From Deltaproteobacteria bacterium (lineage in GTDB: Bacteria > Desulfobacterota > WTBG01 > CAIYCZ01 > CAIRTM01): a stretch of 52,261 nt of DNA. The stretch covers positions 1-52,261 of the forward strand of contig VGSH01000005.1 of assembly GCA_016875025.1 (NCBI GenBank), given 5' to 3'. A program made the position numbers and the translations under genes. The notes below the pieces were generated by a model. The model searched no databases, was not told where the DNA came from, and was given only the letters and a program-made list of their open reading frames with translations. Below, one piece after another: positions 8,769 to 17,285 of the stretch; position 1 is the stretch's first letter, and each line of letters starts with the position of its first letter.

Positions 8769-8787
8769 CAGGCAAAATATGTAAAAA
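8763..8787 (+). repeat. REP-like unit at the RhuM truncation point
   Basis: GGTGACAGGCAAAATATGTA overlaps the last codons and stop of the RhuM frame and matches the copies at 7634 and 6773. Confidence 0.65.
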
Positions 8788-8842
8788 AGTTGGGAAGAAT
8801 AAAGAAATGTTGGATGTTAAATGGTTAATAATTCCGCTAAAC

Positions 8843-8980
8843 TTGACACACTCGTAAAAAGTCATAATCAGTCTGTTTTGTCATTCTGAGCGAAGCGAAG
8901 AATCTCGTCTTTTCAATGCGTTAGGAGACCCTTCGCTTCGCTCAGGGTGACAGCTGGGACTTTTTACGATTCCATCAAAC
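8843..8980 (+). repeat. MITE-like element A, copy 1
   Basis: An element of about 138 bp bounded by inverted ends (CGTAAAAAGTC 8853-8863 and GACTTTTTACG 8958-8968) with inner arms TGAGCGAAGCGAAG and CTTCGCTTCGCTCA. It matches 29061-29195 almost throughout. It encodes no protein. Confidence 0.85.
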
Positions 8981-9000
8981 TTGAATAATCCTCTTTTTTT

Positions 9001-9036
9001 GCCCGTGCTATTCAAGATTACTTGAATAGCACGGGC
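9001..9036 (+). promoter_or_regulatory. 16-bp-arm palindrome, operator of the fic gene
   Basis: GCCCGTGCTATTCAAG and CTTGAATAGCACGGGC are perfect 16-bp arms around ATTA. The right arm contains the -35 box of the fic promoter. A second weaker site CTATTCA(8 nt)TGAATAG lies at 9049-9070 over the expected transcription start. Together they suggest repression, perhaps by the winged-helix tail of the Fic protein itself. Confidence 0.7.
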
Positions 9037-9050
9037 GTTTAGGCTATACT
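9022..9050 (+). promoter_or_regulatory. Sigma-70-type promoter of fic
   Basis: TTGAAT (9022-9027) and TATACT (9045-9050) are separated by exactly 17 bp, and the fic start codon lies 34 bp downstream of the -10 box. Confidence 0.65.
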
Positions 9051-9084
9051 ATTCAAGTAATCATGAATAGCGAGCAGGTTAAAC

Positions 9085-10227
9085 ATGAATAGAAGTGGTT
9101 CATATATACAGCAACCAACAGGTTATAAGGCTTTTATACCAGCCATACTTCCGCCCATGCCGCCGGTAAAAATAGAAGGCGAGCTTCAAAACCTTCTTTC
9201 CAGGGCGGATATGAGCCTGGCGCGCCTTGACGGCATGGGGTACATACTGCCCAATGTTGATCTTTTCATTTCCATGTATGTGCGCAAAGAGGCATTGCTG
9301 AGTTCCCAGATCGAGGGCACGCAGGCATCCCTTGAGGATCTGTTTGAATATGAAAGCGGCGAGAAACCGGAAAACATCAACGATGTGTCCGAAGTAATCA
9401 ATTATGTTAAGGCGCTGAATTACGGCATTGAGCGGCTTGGCAGTTTTCCCATGAGCATCAGGTTGCTGAAGGAAATCCATGCCGTGCTGCTTGACGGGAC
9501 CCGGGGTAGAGGAAAAACGCCCGGAGAATTTAAAAAATCACAAAACTGGATAGGCCCTGCCGGCCGTATGCTGAGTGACGCAACCTTTGTTCCGCCGCCT
9601 CCGTATGAAGCTGAAAAGGCAATGGGCGAGCTTGAAATATACCTCCACCAGGCGCAGGCCCTGCCCGTGCTTATAGACTGCGCGCTGATCCATTACCAGT
9701 TTGAAACGATACATCCGTTTCTTGACGGCAACGGGCGGCTGGGGCGGCTGCTTATAACATTGTATCTTTACTGGAAAGGTGTGCTGCACAGGCCGCTTTT
9801 ATATCTCAGCTATTTTTTTAAGAGAAACCGGCAGGAATACTATGACCGGCTCACCATGGTGCGCCAATCCGGCGACTATGAGCAGTGGCTCGCCTTTTTT
9901 CTCAAGGGTGTTTCGGAAACGGCGGAGTCGGCCATGGAAACGGCAAAAAAAATTCTTGAACTTCAGGGTGCTCATAGAAGCCTGCTGTGGCGGAAAAAGA
10001 TATCTTCGCCCCTTGCGGTTGGTATTCTTGAACAGCTGTTCTCCACGCCCTATGTTGCGGTGAAAGATATTGCCCGCGAGTTCAACGTATCTTTTCAATC
10101 GGCTTCTACGCTTGTAGCGCAGCTTGAGAATGCGGGGATTTTGAAAGAAATAACGGGTCGAAAAAGGGATAAGCGGTATGTCTATGAAAACTACCTTGCA
10201 ATCCTTTCTGAGGGAACAAAACCTTAA
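9085..10227 (+). CDS. Fic family protein (AMP-transferase) with N-terminal inhibitory motif and C-terminal winged helix
   Basis: The catalytic Fic motif HPFLDGNGRLGR occupies residues 210-221, with His210 as the general base. The inhibitory motif (S/T)xxxE(G/N) is present as SSQIEG at 73-78, so this is a class II Fic with its own N-terminal brake. The last 70 residues (AVKDIAREFNVSFQSASTLV) form a winged helix typical of the roughly 370-residue Fic/DOC subgroup, supporting DNA binding and autoregulation. Fic enzymes transfer AMP from ATP to hydroxyl side chains of target proteins; the target is not evident. The gene is intact and stands alone. Confidence 0.9.
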   Translation: MNRSGSYIQQPTGYKAFIPAILPPMPPVKIEGELQNLLSRADMSLARLDGMGYILPNVDLFISMYVRKEALLSSQIEGTQASLEDLFEYESGEKPENINDVSEVINYVKALNYGIERLGSFPMSIRLLKEIHAVLLDGTRGRGKTPGEFKKSQNWIGPAGRMLSDATFVPPPPYEAEKAMGELEIYLHQAQALPVLIDCALIHYQFETIHPFLDGNGRLGRLLITLYLYWKGVLHRPLLYLSYFFKRNRQEYYDRLTMVRQSGDYEQWLAFFLKGVSETAESAMETAKKILELQGAHRSLLWRKKISSPLAVGILEQLFSTPYVAVKDIAREFNVSFQSASTLVAQLENAGILKEITGRKRDKRYVYENYLAILSEGTKP

Positions 10228-10241
10228 TACATAGTTTCGGC

Positions 10242-10328
10242 ATGGTCACTCAAAAAATCATACAGACCCTGCAGCAGCTTTATGAAGAGAAAAAGCATCG
10301 GGAGGTGACCGGGACATCCCTTAAATAG
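10242..10328 (+). CDS. 28-codon ORF cut by a repeat, probable gene remnant
   Basis: ATG 10242 opens a helical-looking peptide (MVTQKIIQTLQQLYEEKKHR) that runs straight into the GTGACCGGGACATCCCTTAAA repeat and stops there. It may be the head of a lost gene or chance. I cannot assign a family. Confidence 0.25.
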   Translation: MVTQKIIQTLQQLYEEKKHREVTGTSLK

Positions 10329-10335
10329 GTAAAGA
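10302..10335 (+). repeat. Repeat GGTGACCGGGACATCCCTTA, copy 1
   Basis: Matches 10412-10445 and the 6598 unit (CTTAAATA(A/G)GTAAA). Confidence 0.65.
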
Positions 10336-10411
10336 CGGTTTTTTGCCTGAGGAGTCACAGCCTGTGCCCGGACTTCCGGACAAGGCCCTTAGTTGCGCAA
10401 CCATGCTAGGC

Positions 10412-10445
10412 GGTGACCGGGACATCCTTAAATAAGTAAATAACC
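10412..10445 (+). repeat. Repeat GGTGACCGGGACATCCTTAA, copy 2
   Basis: Second copy about 110 bp after the first. A further GGGACATCCTATAG fragment is at 11471. No gene is seen in the 10329-10796 gap. Confidence 0.65.
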
Positions 10446-10556
10446 GGGGGCGTCCATACATTGATAAACCAGGCGACTATCACGAATTGTGAGACACATC
10501 CGGCAGAGAGCTGTGATCGATTGCGGCGTGGCGGTAGCTGCCATGCTCGCGGTCTT

Positions 10557-10605
10557 CGGGTCGGACCGCGATTTTTTGAGACAACCTTTCAGAATACCTG
10601 AATAA
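10557..10605 (+). repeat. Intergenic repeat, copy 2 (paired with 6423-6482)
   Basis: Contains TCGGACCGCGATTTTTTGAG, CAACCT and CCTGAA in the same order and spacing as the copy downstream of res. Confidence 0.55.
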
Positions 10606-10796
10606 AAATTTTAAAATCAGCCGATTTCTGGGTTTAGAGTGCTCTTTTTGGCATCAAAAAGACGGCTGTAAGTGCTGACTCGGCTGAGCGGAGACACGGG
10701 GCCTGTAAAAAAATGCATGATAGGTTTGCCGGACCCGTGTTAAAAATCCGGCTGAAATTATTTTAAATTAGATTGTACATGTGTTAGGCTTATGCC

Positions 10797-11255
10797 ATGC
10801 AGGAAGGCAGACCAAAAATACTATACCTCGATGTATGCACGCTGTGCCGGCCGTTTGATGATCAAAATATCATGCGAACCCGCCTGGAGACTGATGCATA
10901 CTACCTTATCCTCCAGGCTGTACAAAACGGCCAATATCAGATGGTGGCTTCACCGGTTCATAGAGAAGAGATTAATGCAATTGCGGATATGCAGGAACGG
11001 CATGAGCTGCTTGCCCTGCTGAAAAAGTACAGTAAAGAAGCAAAAGGCGATATAAGAAAAATGAAAGCGCGCGCAGAACACCTTCATGCACAAACGTTCG
11101 GTGTCGCTGATGCCGCCCATATTGCCTTCGCTGAAGCAACAGCAGATTATTTTATATCATGTGATGACAGGCTTTTAAAAAAATGCCGACGCCATGGTGT
11201 GGAAGTTGTCGCAGTAAGCCCTGTAGAATTTGTTTCCAGTGAGGATGTACTATGA
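10797..11255 (+). CDS. PIN-domain protein, probable toxin
   Basis: The 152-residue protein starts ILYLDVCTLCRPFDDQ, where the first PIN aspartate lies, and continues with HREEI, GVADAAHIAFAEA and DYFISCDDRLLKK, which carry the other acidic residues. This architecture is found in PIN proteins paired with a small downstream partner. The stop overlaps the start of the next gene by ATGA. The upstream region shows no clear ribosome site, so the start could be a few codons away. Confidence 0.8.
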   Translation: MQEGRPKILYLDVCTLCRPFDDQNIMRTRLETDAYYLILQAVQNGQYQMVASPVHREEINAIADMQERHELLALLKKYSKEAKGDIRKMKARAEHLHAQTFGVADAAHIAFAEATADYFISCDDRLLKKCRRHGVEVVAVSPVEFVSSEDVL

Positions 11256-11449
11256 GAACCAGCACGTATGTAAAAGAGGAAAAGCTCATCAGTGATGCCG
11301 TCAATACTCTTCTGAACAGGTTCGGGGCGGTTGAAACAAACCGGTTTCTTGCCCTGATGAAGAGCAGAGATATTGATTCTGTTAAAAGGCATCGGGCCTG
11401 GCAGTCGAAACTTGCAAAGGATGCTTTTTTTGACGCTGTCTTTAAATAA
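11252..11449 (+). CDS. Small helical protein, probable antitoxin of the PIN pair
   Basis: A 65-residue, highly charged protein (VKEEKLISDAVNTLLNRFGA, then SVKRHRAWQSKLAKDAFFDA). It contains no RHH or other DNA-binding signature that I recognise. Its tight coupling to the PIN gene supports an antitoxin role, but here the toxin is encoded first, opposite to the usual order. Confidence 0.6.
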   Translation: MRTSTYVKEEKLISDAVNTLLNRFGAVETNRFLALMKSRDIDSVKRHRAWQSKLAKDAFFDAVFK

Positions 11450-11953
11450 CGGTCAGGACGGATGTTAATCGGGACATCCTATAGTGCTCCTGTCAAGCAA
11501 AAAAAATTATGTAATGTCAAAGAGATAGAAATTTTATTTTTTTCAAGGCGCACCACTGCTGTGTGCCGAAAACGGCATTTGTAAAAACGGCGAGATCTCA
11601 CCTGCGCGAACCCTGCACCTGATCGTTATCATTATCCGGCATGCCGATTGCGGCCACCAATCATCCTTTATCCAGATTGCAAAATTCAGTGAGAGGCCCA
11701 GTAGTGTCCCGCCCGAGGTCATAGTGCCTCAACGTCCTTGCGCGTGTAATAGGGGGCATGTGACCCCAAATCTCTTTCCCGCCGCCGTGCCCGGATGCTT
11801 CCGGCGGGGCACAACCGCCTTGATTTTGTACGCTTGAGTGGTTATTGTTGTTGTGCGTTCCGCTTGGCGGGCGCACGGGAAACGGCAATCCCGGATGCAG
11901 ATCGCTGCACACCTGCTCGGCGACTGGGCCGGGCGGACAGGAGACATGCGCAG
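11450..11953. other. Gene-free gap upstream of lon
   Basis: Holds a GGGACATCC repeat fragment (11471-11483), an A/T-rich stretch near 11505-11545, and a short inverted pair (CCGAAAACGG at 11577). An in-frame extension of lon reaches 11795 but has no family resemblance. No heat-shock operator is recognisable. Confidence 0.4.
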
Positions 11954-14397
11954 ATGGCTGAAAAAGAAACCGAAAGCCCGCAGGCAGATCAGGAAACCCC
12001 GTCTGAAAAAACCGGCGCGCAGGAACTGGTGCTGGTATCGGAAGTGCTGCCTGACCGCATACCGGTCATGCCCGTCTACCCGCGCCCCGTTTTTCCGCAT
12101 TTCATGCTGCCGCTGACATTTTCCGGCGAAAAGTTCCTGGAAATAATCCGCGAGGCGATTGAAAAACACAACGGGCTGCTGGGCCTTGTGATGATTTCCG
12201 GGCTTAACGAACAGAATTATCTTGCATCCGGCCTGCACACGGTCGGCACGGTTGCGCGCATTTACCGCTGCAGCCAGGTTTCCGAGGAAAGCGTGCAGAT
12301 TGTGGTGCAGGGCCTGCAGCGCTTTGAACGGGTTCGTGTTGCTGTCCGTGAGCCGGTACAGCTCTGGGAGGTGCGCTATCACAGTGACGACCGGGCCGTA
12401 TCCGTCGAGGAACTCAAGCCGCATATCCTTGCCATTATGGCCTCGGTCAAGGAGCTGCTCAGCGTCAACCCGCTGCTGCAGGAACAGCTCAAGGCCCTGC
12501 TGCAGCAGGTGTCCTATGAGCGCCCCCACATGCTTGTCGATCTCGTCTCCTCGGTCCTGACCGCTGAGCCCGCAAAGCTGCAGGATCTGCTTGAAACCTT
12601 CGACATGCGCAAACGCTGCGAGAAGCTTCTGCTGCTGCTTAAGCAGGAGATCGAAGTCTTTCAGATGCAGGATAAAATCCACAAGCAGATCGGCGAAAAA
12701 GTCGGCCGCCAGCAGAAGGAATATTTTCTGCGCGAACAGCTCAAGGCCATCAAGAAGGAACTGGGCCTTGAAAAAGACGACAAAATGCAGGAAATCGAAA
12801 AATTTGAGGAACGGCTCAAGAACCTTGATGTGCCCCGCGACGTGCTCGATGTTATCCGCGAGGAAATCGACAAGCTCAAGATGATCGACACGCATTCGCC
12901 CGAGTACCATGTGTCGCGCAACTATCTCAACGAGCTGACCCTGCTGCCCTGGGGGGTGTATTCAAAAGACAACATCAACATCAACCGCGCGCGCAAAATT
13001 TTGAACAGCGATCATTACGGCCTTGACGATGTCAAAGAGCGCATCCTTGAATTTATCAGCACCATTATCAAGAAGGGCTCGGTTTCCGGGTCAATCATCT
13101 GCCTGCAGGGTCCGCCGGGCGTGGGCAAAACCTCGGTCGGCCGCTCAATTGCCAATGCCCTCGGGCGTAAGTTTTACCGTTTTTCCGTGGGCGGCATGCG
13201 TGATGAGGCCGAGATCAAGGGGCATCGCCGCACCTATATCGGTGCCATGCCCGGCAAAATCATCCAGAGCCTCAAACAGACCAAAACCGCCAACCCGGTT
13301 ATCATGATCGATGAAATCGATAAAATCGGCATGAGTTTTCAGGGTGACCCTGCCAGCGCCCTGCTGGAGGTGCTCGACCCTGAGCAGAACCGTGATTTTC
13401 TGGACCACTACCTGGACGTGCGCTTTGATCTTTCCAAAATTCTGTTCGTCACCACGGCCAATCAGCTCGACACCATCCCGCGGCCACTGCTCGACCGCAT
13501 GGAAGTCATCAACCTTCCCGGCTACATCATGCAGGAAAAAGTCAAAATCGCCCAGCAGTACCTGATCCCGAAGCAGGCGCGCGAGCACGGCCTTTCAGCC
13601 GTCGAGGTCAGCGTTCGAGCGGGGGCCCTGCGCACCATTATCGACCGGTATGCCCGCGAGGCCGGCGTGCGCGGCCTTGAGAACCAGATAAAAAAATCAT
13701 GCGCAAAATTACGCTCAAACATGCCGAAGGCCAATCCGGCAGGGTTGCTATCGGCGCAGCCGATATCGAGAAGTATCTGGGAAAACCGGCCTTTACCACT
13801 GAAGAGCTTTACCGCCGCGCTCAGGTCGGGGTGGCGCTCGGGCTGGCCTGGACCGCGCTTGGCGGAGCAACACTCTATATCGAGGCAACAGCTGTTCCCG
13901 CAAAAACCGGCGCATTCAAGCAGACCGGCCAGCTCGGCCAGGTCATGCAGGAGTCCTCTGAAATCGCTTATTCGTATGTGCGCTCGCTGGTTGACAAAAC
14001 CGAGCCGGGTTTTTTCAACGACCATGCCGTACATCTGCATGTGCCTGCCGGGGCCACGCCCAAGGACGGGCCATCGGCCGGTAGTACCATGGCGCTGGCA
14101 CTCTATTCGCTGGCAACCGGAAAGCCGGTGCGAACCGGCGTGGCCATGACCGGTGAGCTGACCCTGACCGGCAGGGTGCTGCCCATAGGAGGAGTGCGCG
14201 AAAAAACCATTGCCGCCCGGCGGGTTAACATCAGGGAGCTGATATTTCCCCGGGAAAACAAGAAGGATTTCGACGAGTTGCCGGACTATCTGCGCGCTGG
14301 CATCAGCGCCCATTTTGCCGACTATTTTGACGATGTGCTCGACATCATCTACCGCCACAGGGGCGGCCGCACAGGATTGAAAAAAACGTCACCCTGA
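11954..14397 (+). CDS. lon: Lon ATP-dependent protease, frame interrupted by a -1 shift at an A7 run
   Basis: Lon degrades misfolded and regulatory proteins in the cytosol. The first frame (11954 to 13696) carries the N-terminal substrate domain, a coiled coil, Walker A GPPGVGKT at residues 386-393, Walker B MIDEIDK and the sensor regions. It then leaves the Lon frame at an A7 run, reads nonsense and stops at 14149. The rest of Lon continues in the -1 frame from 13697 to 14397: catalytic Ser in DGPSAGST (codon 14074) and Lys in VREKTIAARR (codon 14203). Joined, the product is about 813 residues, normal for Lon. ATG 11954 follows CAGGAG. The last codons and TGA lie inside a dispersed repeat. 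The gene may be a pseudogene, a sequencing artefact, or expressed through slippage. Confidence 0.9.
13690..13696 (+). other. A_AAA_AAA slippery heptamer at the lon frame change
   Basis: The zero frame reads ATA AAA AAA TCA. Re-reading one A gives AAA ATC ATG CGC (KIMRK), which restores the conserved Lon sequence exactly. The heptamer is in the phase needed for -1 slippage. No stable downstream hairpin stands out to me. Confidence 0.75.
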
Positions 14398-14457
14398 GCG
14401 AAGCGAAGGGTCACACATGCCGAAATAAAACGAGATTCTTCGCTGCGCTCAGAATGG
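14388..14457 (+). repeat. Core of element A at the lon 3' end
   Basis: GTCACCCTGAGCGAAGCGAAGG and the inverted partner GATTCTTCGCTGCGCTCAGAAT form the inner arms of element A, here in opposite orientation to the core of 8843-8980. It provides the lon stop codon. Confidence 0.75.
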
Positions 14458-14509
14458 CAAAATCGCCTGCCGACGACTTTCCTCATCGCCATCAAAGAAG
14501 CAACACAAA

Positions 14510-14598
14510 CCCGTTCGTGGTGAGCCTGTCGAACCATGAACGAATTACATCCATCCGCCCGGCCCCGTTCTGCCTTCGACAGGCTCAGGGTGAACGGA
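14510..14598 (+). repeat. GAGCCTGTCGAA palindromic repeat, copy 1
   Basis: CCCGTTCGTGGTGAGCCTGT with the inverted partner CTTCGACAGGCTCAGGGTGA. Same family as 28221, 41309 and 48553. The remaining gap 14599-14956 shows two DnaA-box-like words (TGTCCACA 14688, TGTGGAAAA 14712) and no gene. Confidence 0.8.
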
Positions 14599-14956
14599 AG
14601 GATACTGTACTCCAAACTCCGAACTGCAGGGCAGCTTCAGGGGGCTGCTCATTCTGCAAATCAGACCGTGTTTTCTTTGAACACTGCTGTCCACAGAAAT
14701 TGTTTAAAGGTTGTGGAAAAGTTTGTTGGAAAAGTCATAAAACCGCATAAACAGGCCTCTGCGAGCTGATTGCTCCGTTTTTGAACACAAACATGCAAGT
14801 AAAGGAAATACAGTAGGTTAGCGCGAATAAACGGATTTCAAACAATTAAGGTGCCTGAATTATTGAGGAAAATGCATGCGATTTCAACAGGATAAAAAAT
14901 ACACCCCTGTTTTACCCCTTATTTTTCAGTGCGAGACCCTGCATCTGCTTGAAATT

Positions 14957-17101
14957 TCATAGTCTTGCAGTCAGCACATCAATCACGTTGGCGATCAGTT
15001 TCAGCCCGGCATCATCCTGCAGTGTCAGAATCGACTCGGGGTGAAACTGCACCGAATAAACCGGCAGGTCACGGTGCCGCAGGGCCATGATAATACCGTC
15101 ATCGGATTCAGCGGTTATTTCAAGGCAGGCAGGCAGACCGTCCTTTTTGACATACAGGCTGTGATAGCGCCCGGCGGGCATGGGGCTGGGCAGATTTTTG
15201 AATATTCCCTCCGCCGTATGCGTGACAGCAGTTTCCCTGCCGTGCATGGGCCGGGGCAGCAGGCCCAGCTCGGCGCCGAAGTACTGCGCAATGCCCTGAT
15301 GTCCGAGGCACACACCGAACAAGGGCAGGCCGCGTGCAACGGCCTGGCCAACAAGTTTTACTACGCCCATTTTCTCGGGCGTACAGGGGCCCGGCGAGAT
15401 AACCAGCGCGTCCGGGTGCAGTTCATCGAGTCGCTCTTCAGCGAACCCCCCCCGCAGGGTGATGACCTCAACACCGGTCTGGCGCACGTAGTTGGCAAGT
15501 GTGTGGACAAAACTGTCCTGATTGTCGACAAACAACACCATGCCGGGCCGCTTCACGTACGGGCGCGGGCCTTCGGGCGCGCTTTGTGCAACTGCGGGCA
15601 TGGTGACCGCGCTCAGGAACGCCGAGGCCTTGACACGCGTTTCCTGCTCCTCCTCCTCCGGCACCGAGTCATACAGCAGCGTGGCCCCGGAGCGCACCCG
15701 GGCGGTTCCGTTTTGCACATGAATGGTGCGGATCGTAATGCCGGTATTGAGCTGCCCGTTAAAGGTGAACAGGCCCACGCAGCCGCCGTACCAGCGCCGG
15801 GCGCTGTTTTCAAGGTTTTCAATAGTCTGCATGGCGATCGGCTTGGGAGCACCCGTGAGGGTGCAGGCCCACATGTGCGACAGAAACGCATCAAACATAT
15901 CGCAGCCGGGCAGCAGCATGCCCTTGACATGATCAACGGTGTGAAACAGCCGCGAATAGCTCTCCACCATGCGCCTGCCGACCAGCTCGACCGAGCCGGG
16001 CACGCACACCCGTGATTTGTCATTGCGGTCCACATCCGTGCACATGGTCAGCTCGGCTTCATCCTTGCGGCTGGTCAGAAGACGCCTGATCTGCTCGGCG
16101 TCCTGCATGGGGCCGGCACCGCGCTTGACCGTACCGCTGATGGGGCAGGTTTCAACTTCTCGGCCGCTGACCCGCACGAACATCTCAGGCGAGGCGCCGA
16201 TCAGCTGCTCGGCCCCCAGATTGATTATAAAATCATACGGGCTGGGATTGGATGAACGCAACCGGTTGAACAGCGCTTTGGGTGTGTGCGCGCAGGCCGT
16301 GCTGAACTCCTGCGAGAGCACCACCTCAAAATAATCGCCCTGCAGGCATCCCTGCCGGATGCGCTCGACTTTGCGGGCGTATTCGCCCGGTTCGTGATCG
16401 CAGACTACGCCTGACAGGGGGGCCGGCGGAGGCAGTTGAATGCGCGCGCCGGTTACCGGACTGCCTGCAGTTGTAAGGCCGCCGGACGTGCTGAATTCGT
16501 AGGACAGCCTGAAGGCGGTTTTTTTCTGGTGATCGATGGCGGCGATGCGGTCGGCAAAAAATAGATGGCAGTCCGGGCCTGCGCTGCTGCGCTCATGCCG
16601 GAAGACTATCGGCTCGAACTGGAACACCAGATCATAACCGAACGCGCCGAACATGCTCAGGTATTCATCCTCGCAGGCCAGTGTGTCGCACAGGGACCGG
16701 AGCACGGAAAAAATGCTGGGCTGCCGGCTGCGCTGCTCCTCGGCGAATCCCGGCTGCATCGGGCGCACCCGGCCGCTGATCAGGCCCTCTGATTGTTCGA
16801 ACCGTTCAACATCCGCGCAGCCGGTAACGCAGGCGCCGAGCATTTCAAGCAGCACGCTGCCGCGCCGGTTGAGCGCGCGCAGGCTGAAATCGCGTCCGCG
16901 GCTCACCAGTTCAACCGGCGGGTCGATGAAACCTATATCCCAGCGCGAATAGCGGCCCGGATACTCATAATCGCTTGCCAGAATACAGCCCCGGGCGCGG
17001 TCGATGGACGCGTACACTTCGTCCAGGGCCGTTTCCACAGCCACCGGTTCCTGCAGGCGCTCAACGCGTATGCCGCCCCGGGTAATAAACGTTTCCAGCA
17101 T
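14957..17101 (-). CDS. trpE(G): Anthranilate synthase, fused components I and II (TrpE-TrpG)
   Basis: Converts chorismate and glutamine to anthranilate, the first step of tryptophan synthesis. The TrpE half (about 1-510) carries CPISGTVKRG, DRNDKSRVC, YSRLFHTVDHVKG and MWACTLTGAPKPIAM. The TrpG half (from VLFVDNQDSFVHTL) carries the glutaminase nucleophile in FGVCLGHQG (Cys598) and the FHPES dyad. ATG 17101 was chosen for the GAGGAG site 6 nt upstream; a longer frame to 17179 lacks one. The 714 residues match rhizobial-type TrpEG fusions. The gene is transcribed alone, divergent from the kinase gene, and other trp genes are absent here. Confidence 0.93.
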   Translation of the reverse strand: MLETFITRGGIRVERLQEPVAVETALDEVYASIDRARGCILASDYEYPGRYSRWDIGFIDPPVELVSRGRDFSLRALNRRGSVLLEMLGACVTGCADVERFEQSEGLISGRVRPMQPGFAEEQRSRQPSIFSVLRSLCDTLACEDEYLSMFGAFGYDLVFQFEPIVFRHERSSAGPDCHLFFADRIAAIDHQKKTAFRLSYEFSTSGGLTTAGSPVTGARIQLPPPAPLSGVVCDHEPGEYARKVERIRQGCLQGDYFEVVLSQEFSTACAHTPKALFNRLRSSNPSPYDFIINLGAEQLIGASPEMFVRVSGREVETCPISGTVKRGAGPMQDAEQIRRLLTSRKDEAELTMCTDVDRNDKSRVCVPGSVELVGRRMVESYSRLFHTVDHVKGMLLPGCDMFDAFLSHMWACTLTGAPKPIAMQTIENLENSARRWYGGCVGLFTFNGQLNTGITIRTIHVQNGTARVRSGATLLYDSVPEEEEQETRVKASAFLSAVTMPAVAQSAPEGPRPYVKRPGMVLFVDNQDSFVHTLANYVRQTGVEVITLRGGFAEERLDELHPDALVISPGPCTPEKMGVVKLVGQAVARGLPLFGVCLGHQGIAQYFGAELGLLPRPMHGRETAVTHTAEGIFKNLPSPMPAGRYHSLYVKKDGLPACLEITAESDDGIIMALRHRDLPVYSVQFHPESILTLQDDAGLKLIANVIDVLTARL

Positions 17102-17187
17102 GGCAGACTCCTCATTACAGCTTCCGGTTACCTGCATCGCCACAGCATTGCCGCAGCCGGCTGATCTGCGTTTGGACACACATATGC

Positions 17188-17216
17188 ATATTACATTGCC
17201 CCTTACAAGGAAGCAA
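17188..17216 (-). promoter_or_regulatory. Candidate promoter of trpE(G)
   Basis: On the minus strand, TTGCTT (17216-17211), 17 bp, TAATAT (17193-17188), about 87 bp upstream of the start codon. I see no run of Trp codons indicating an attenuator. Confidence 0.5.
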
Positions 17217-17285
17217 TTTTTTTATGCGGCGCTGCATCCTTCGCAAACAGAATTTCTTTTTACATTCACATAAATTTGTATTAGC

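Noticed and set aside
11729-12910. 393-codon open frame antisense to lon
   Set aside because: The opposite strand encodes conserved Lon sequence with ATPase motifs; the antisense frame lacks any recognisable domain and reflects codon bias.
14688-14720. DnaA-box-like words suggesting an origin
   Set aside because: Only two imperfect boxes (TGTCCACA and TGTGGAAAA), no dnaA, dnaN or long A/T-rich unwinding region nearby.
15041-16015. 324-codon open frame antisense to trpE(G)
   Set aside because: Lies wholly within a conserved anthranilate synthase gene and has no plausible ribosome site.
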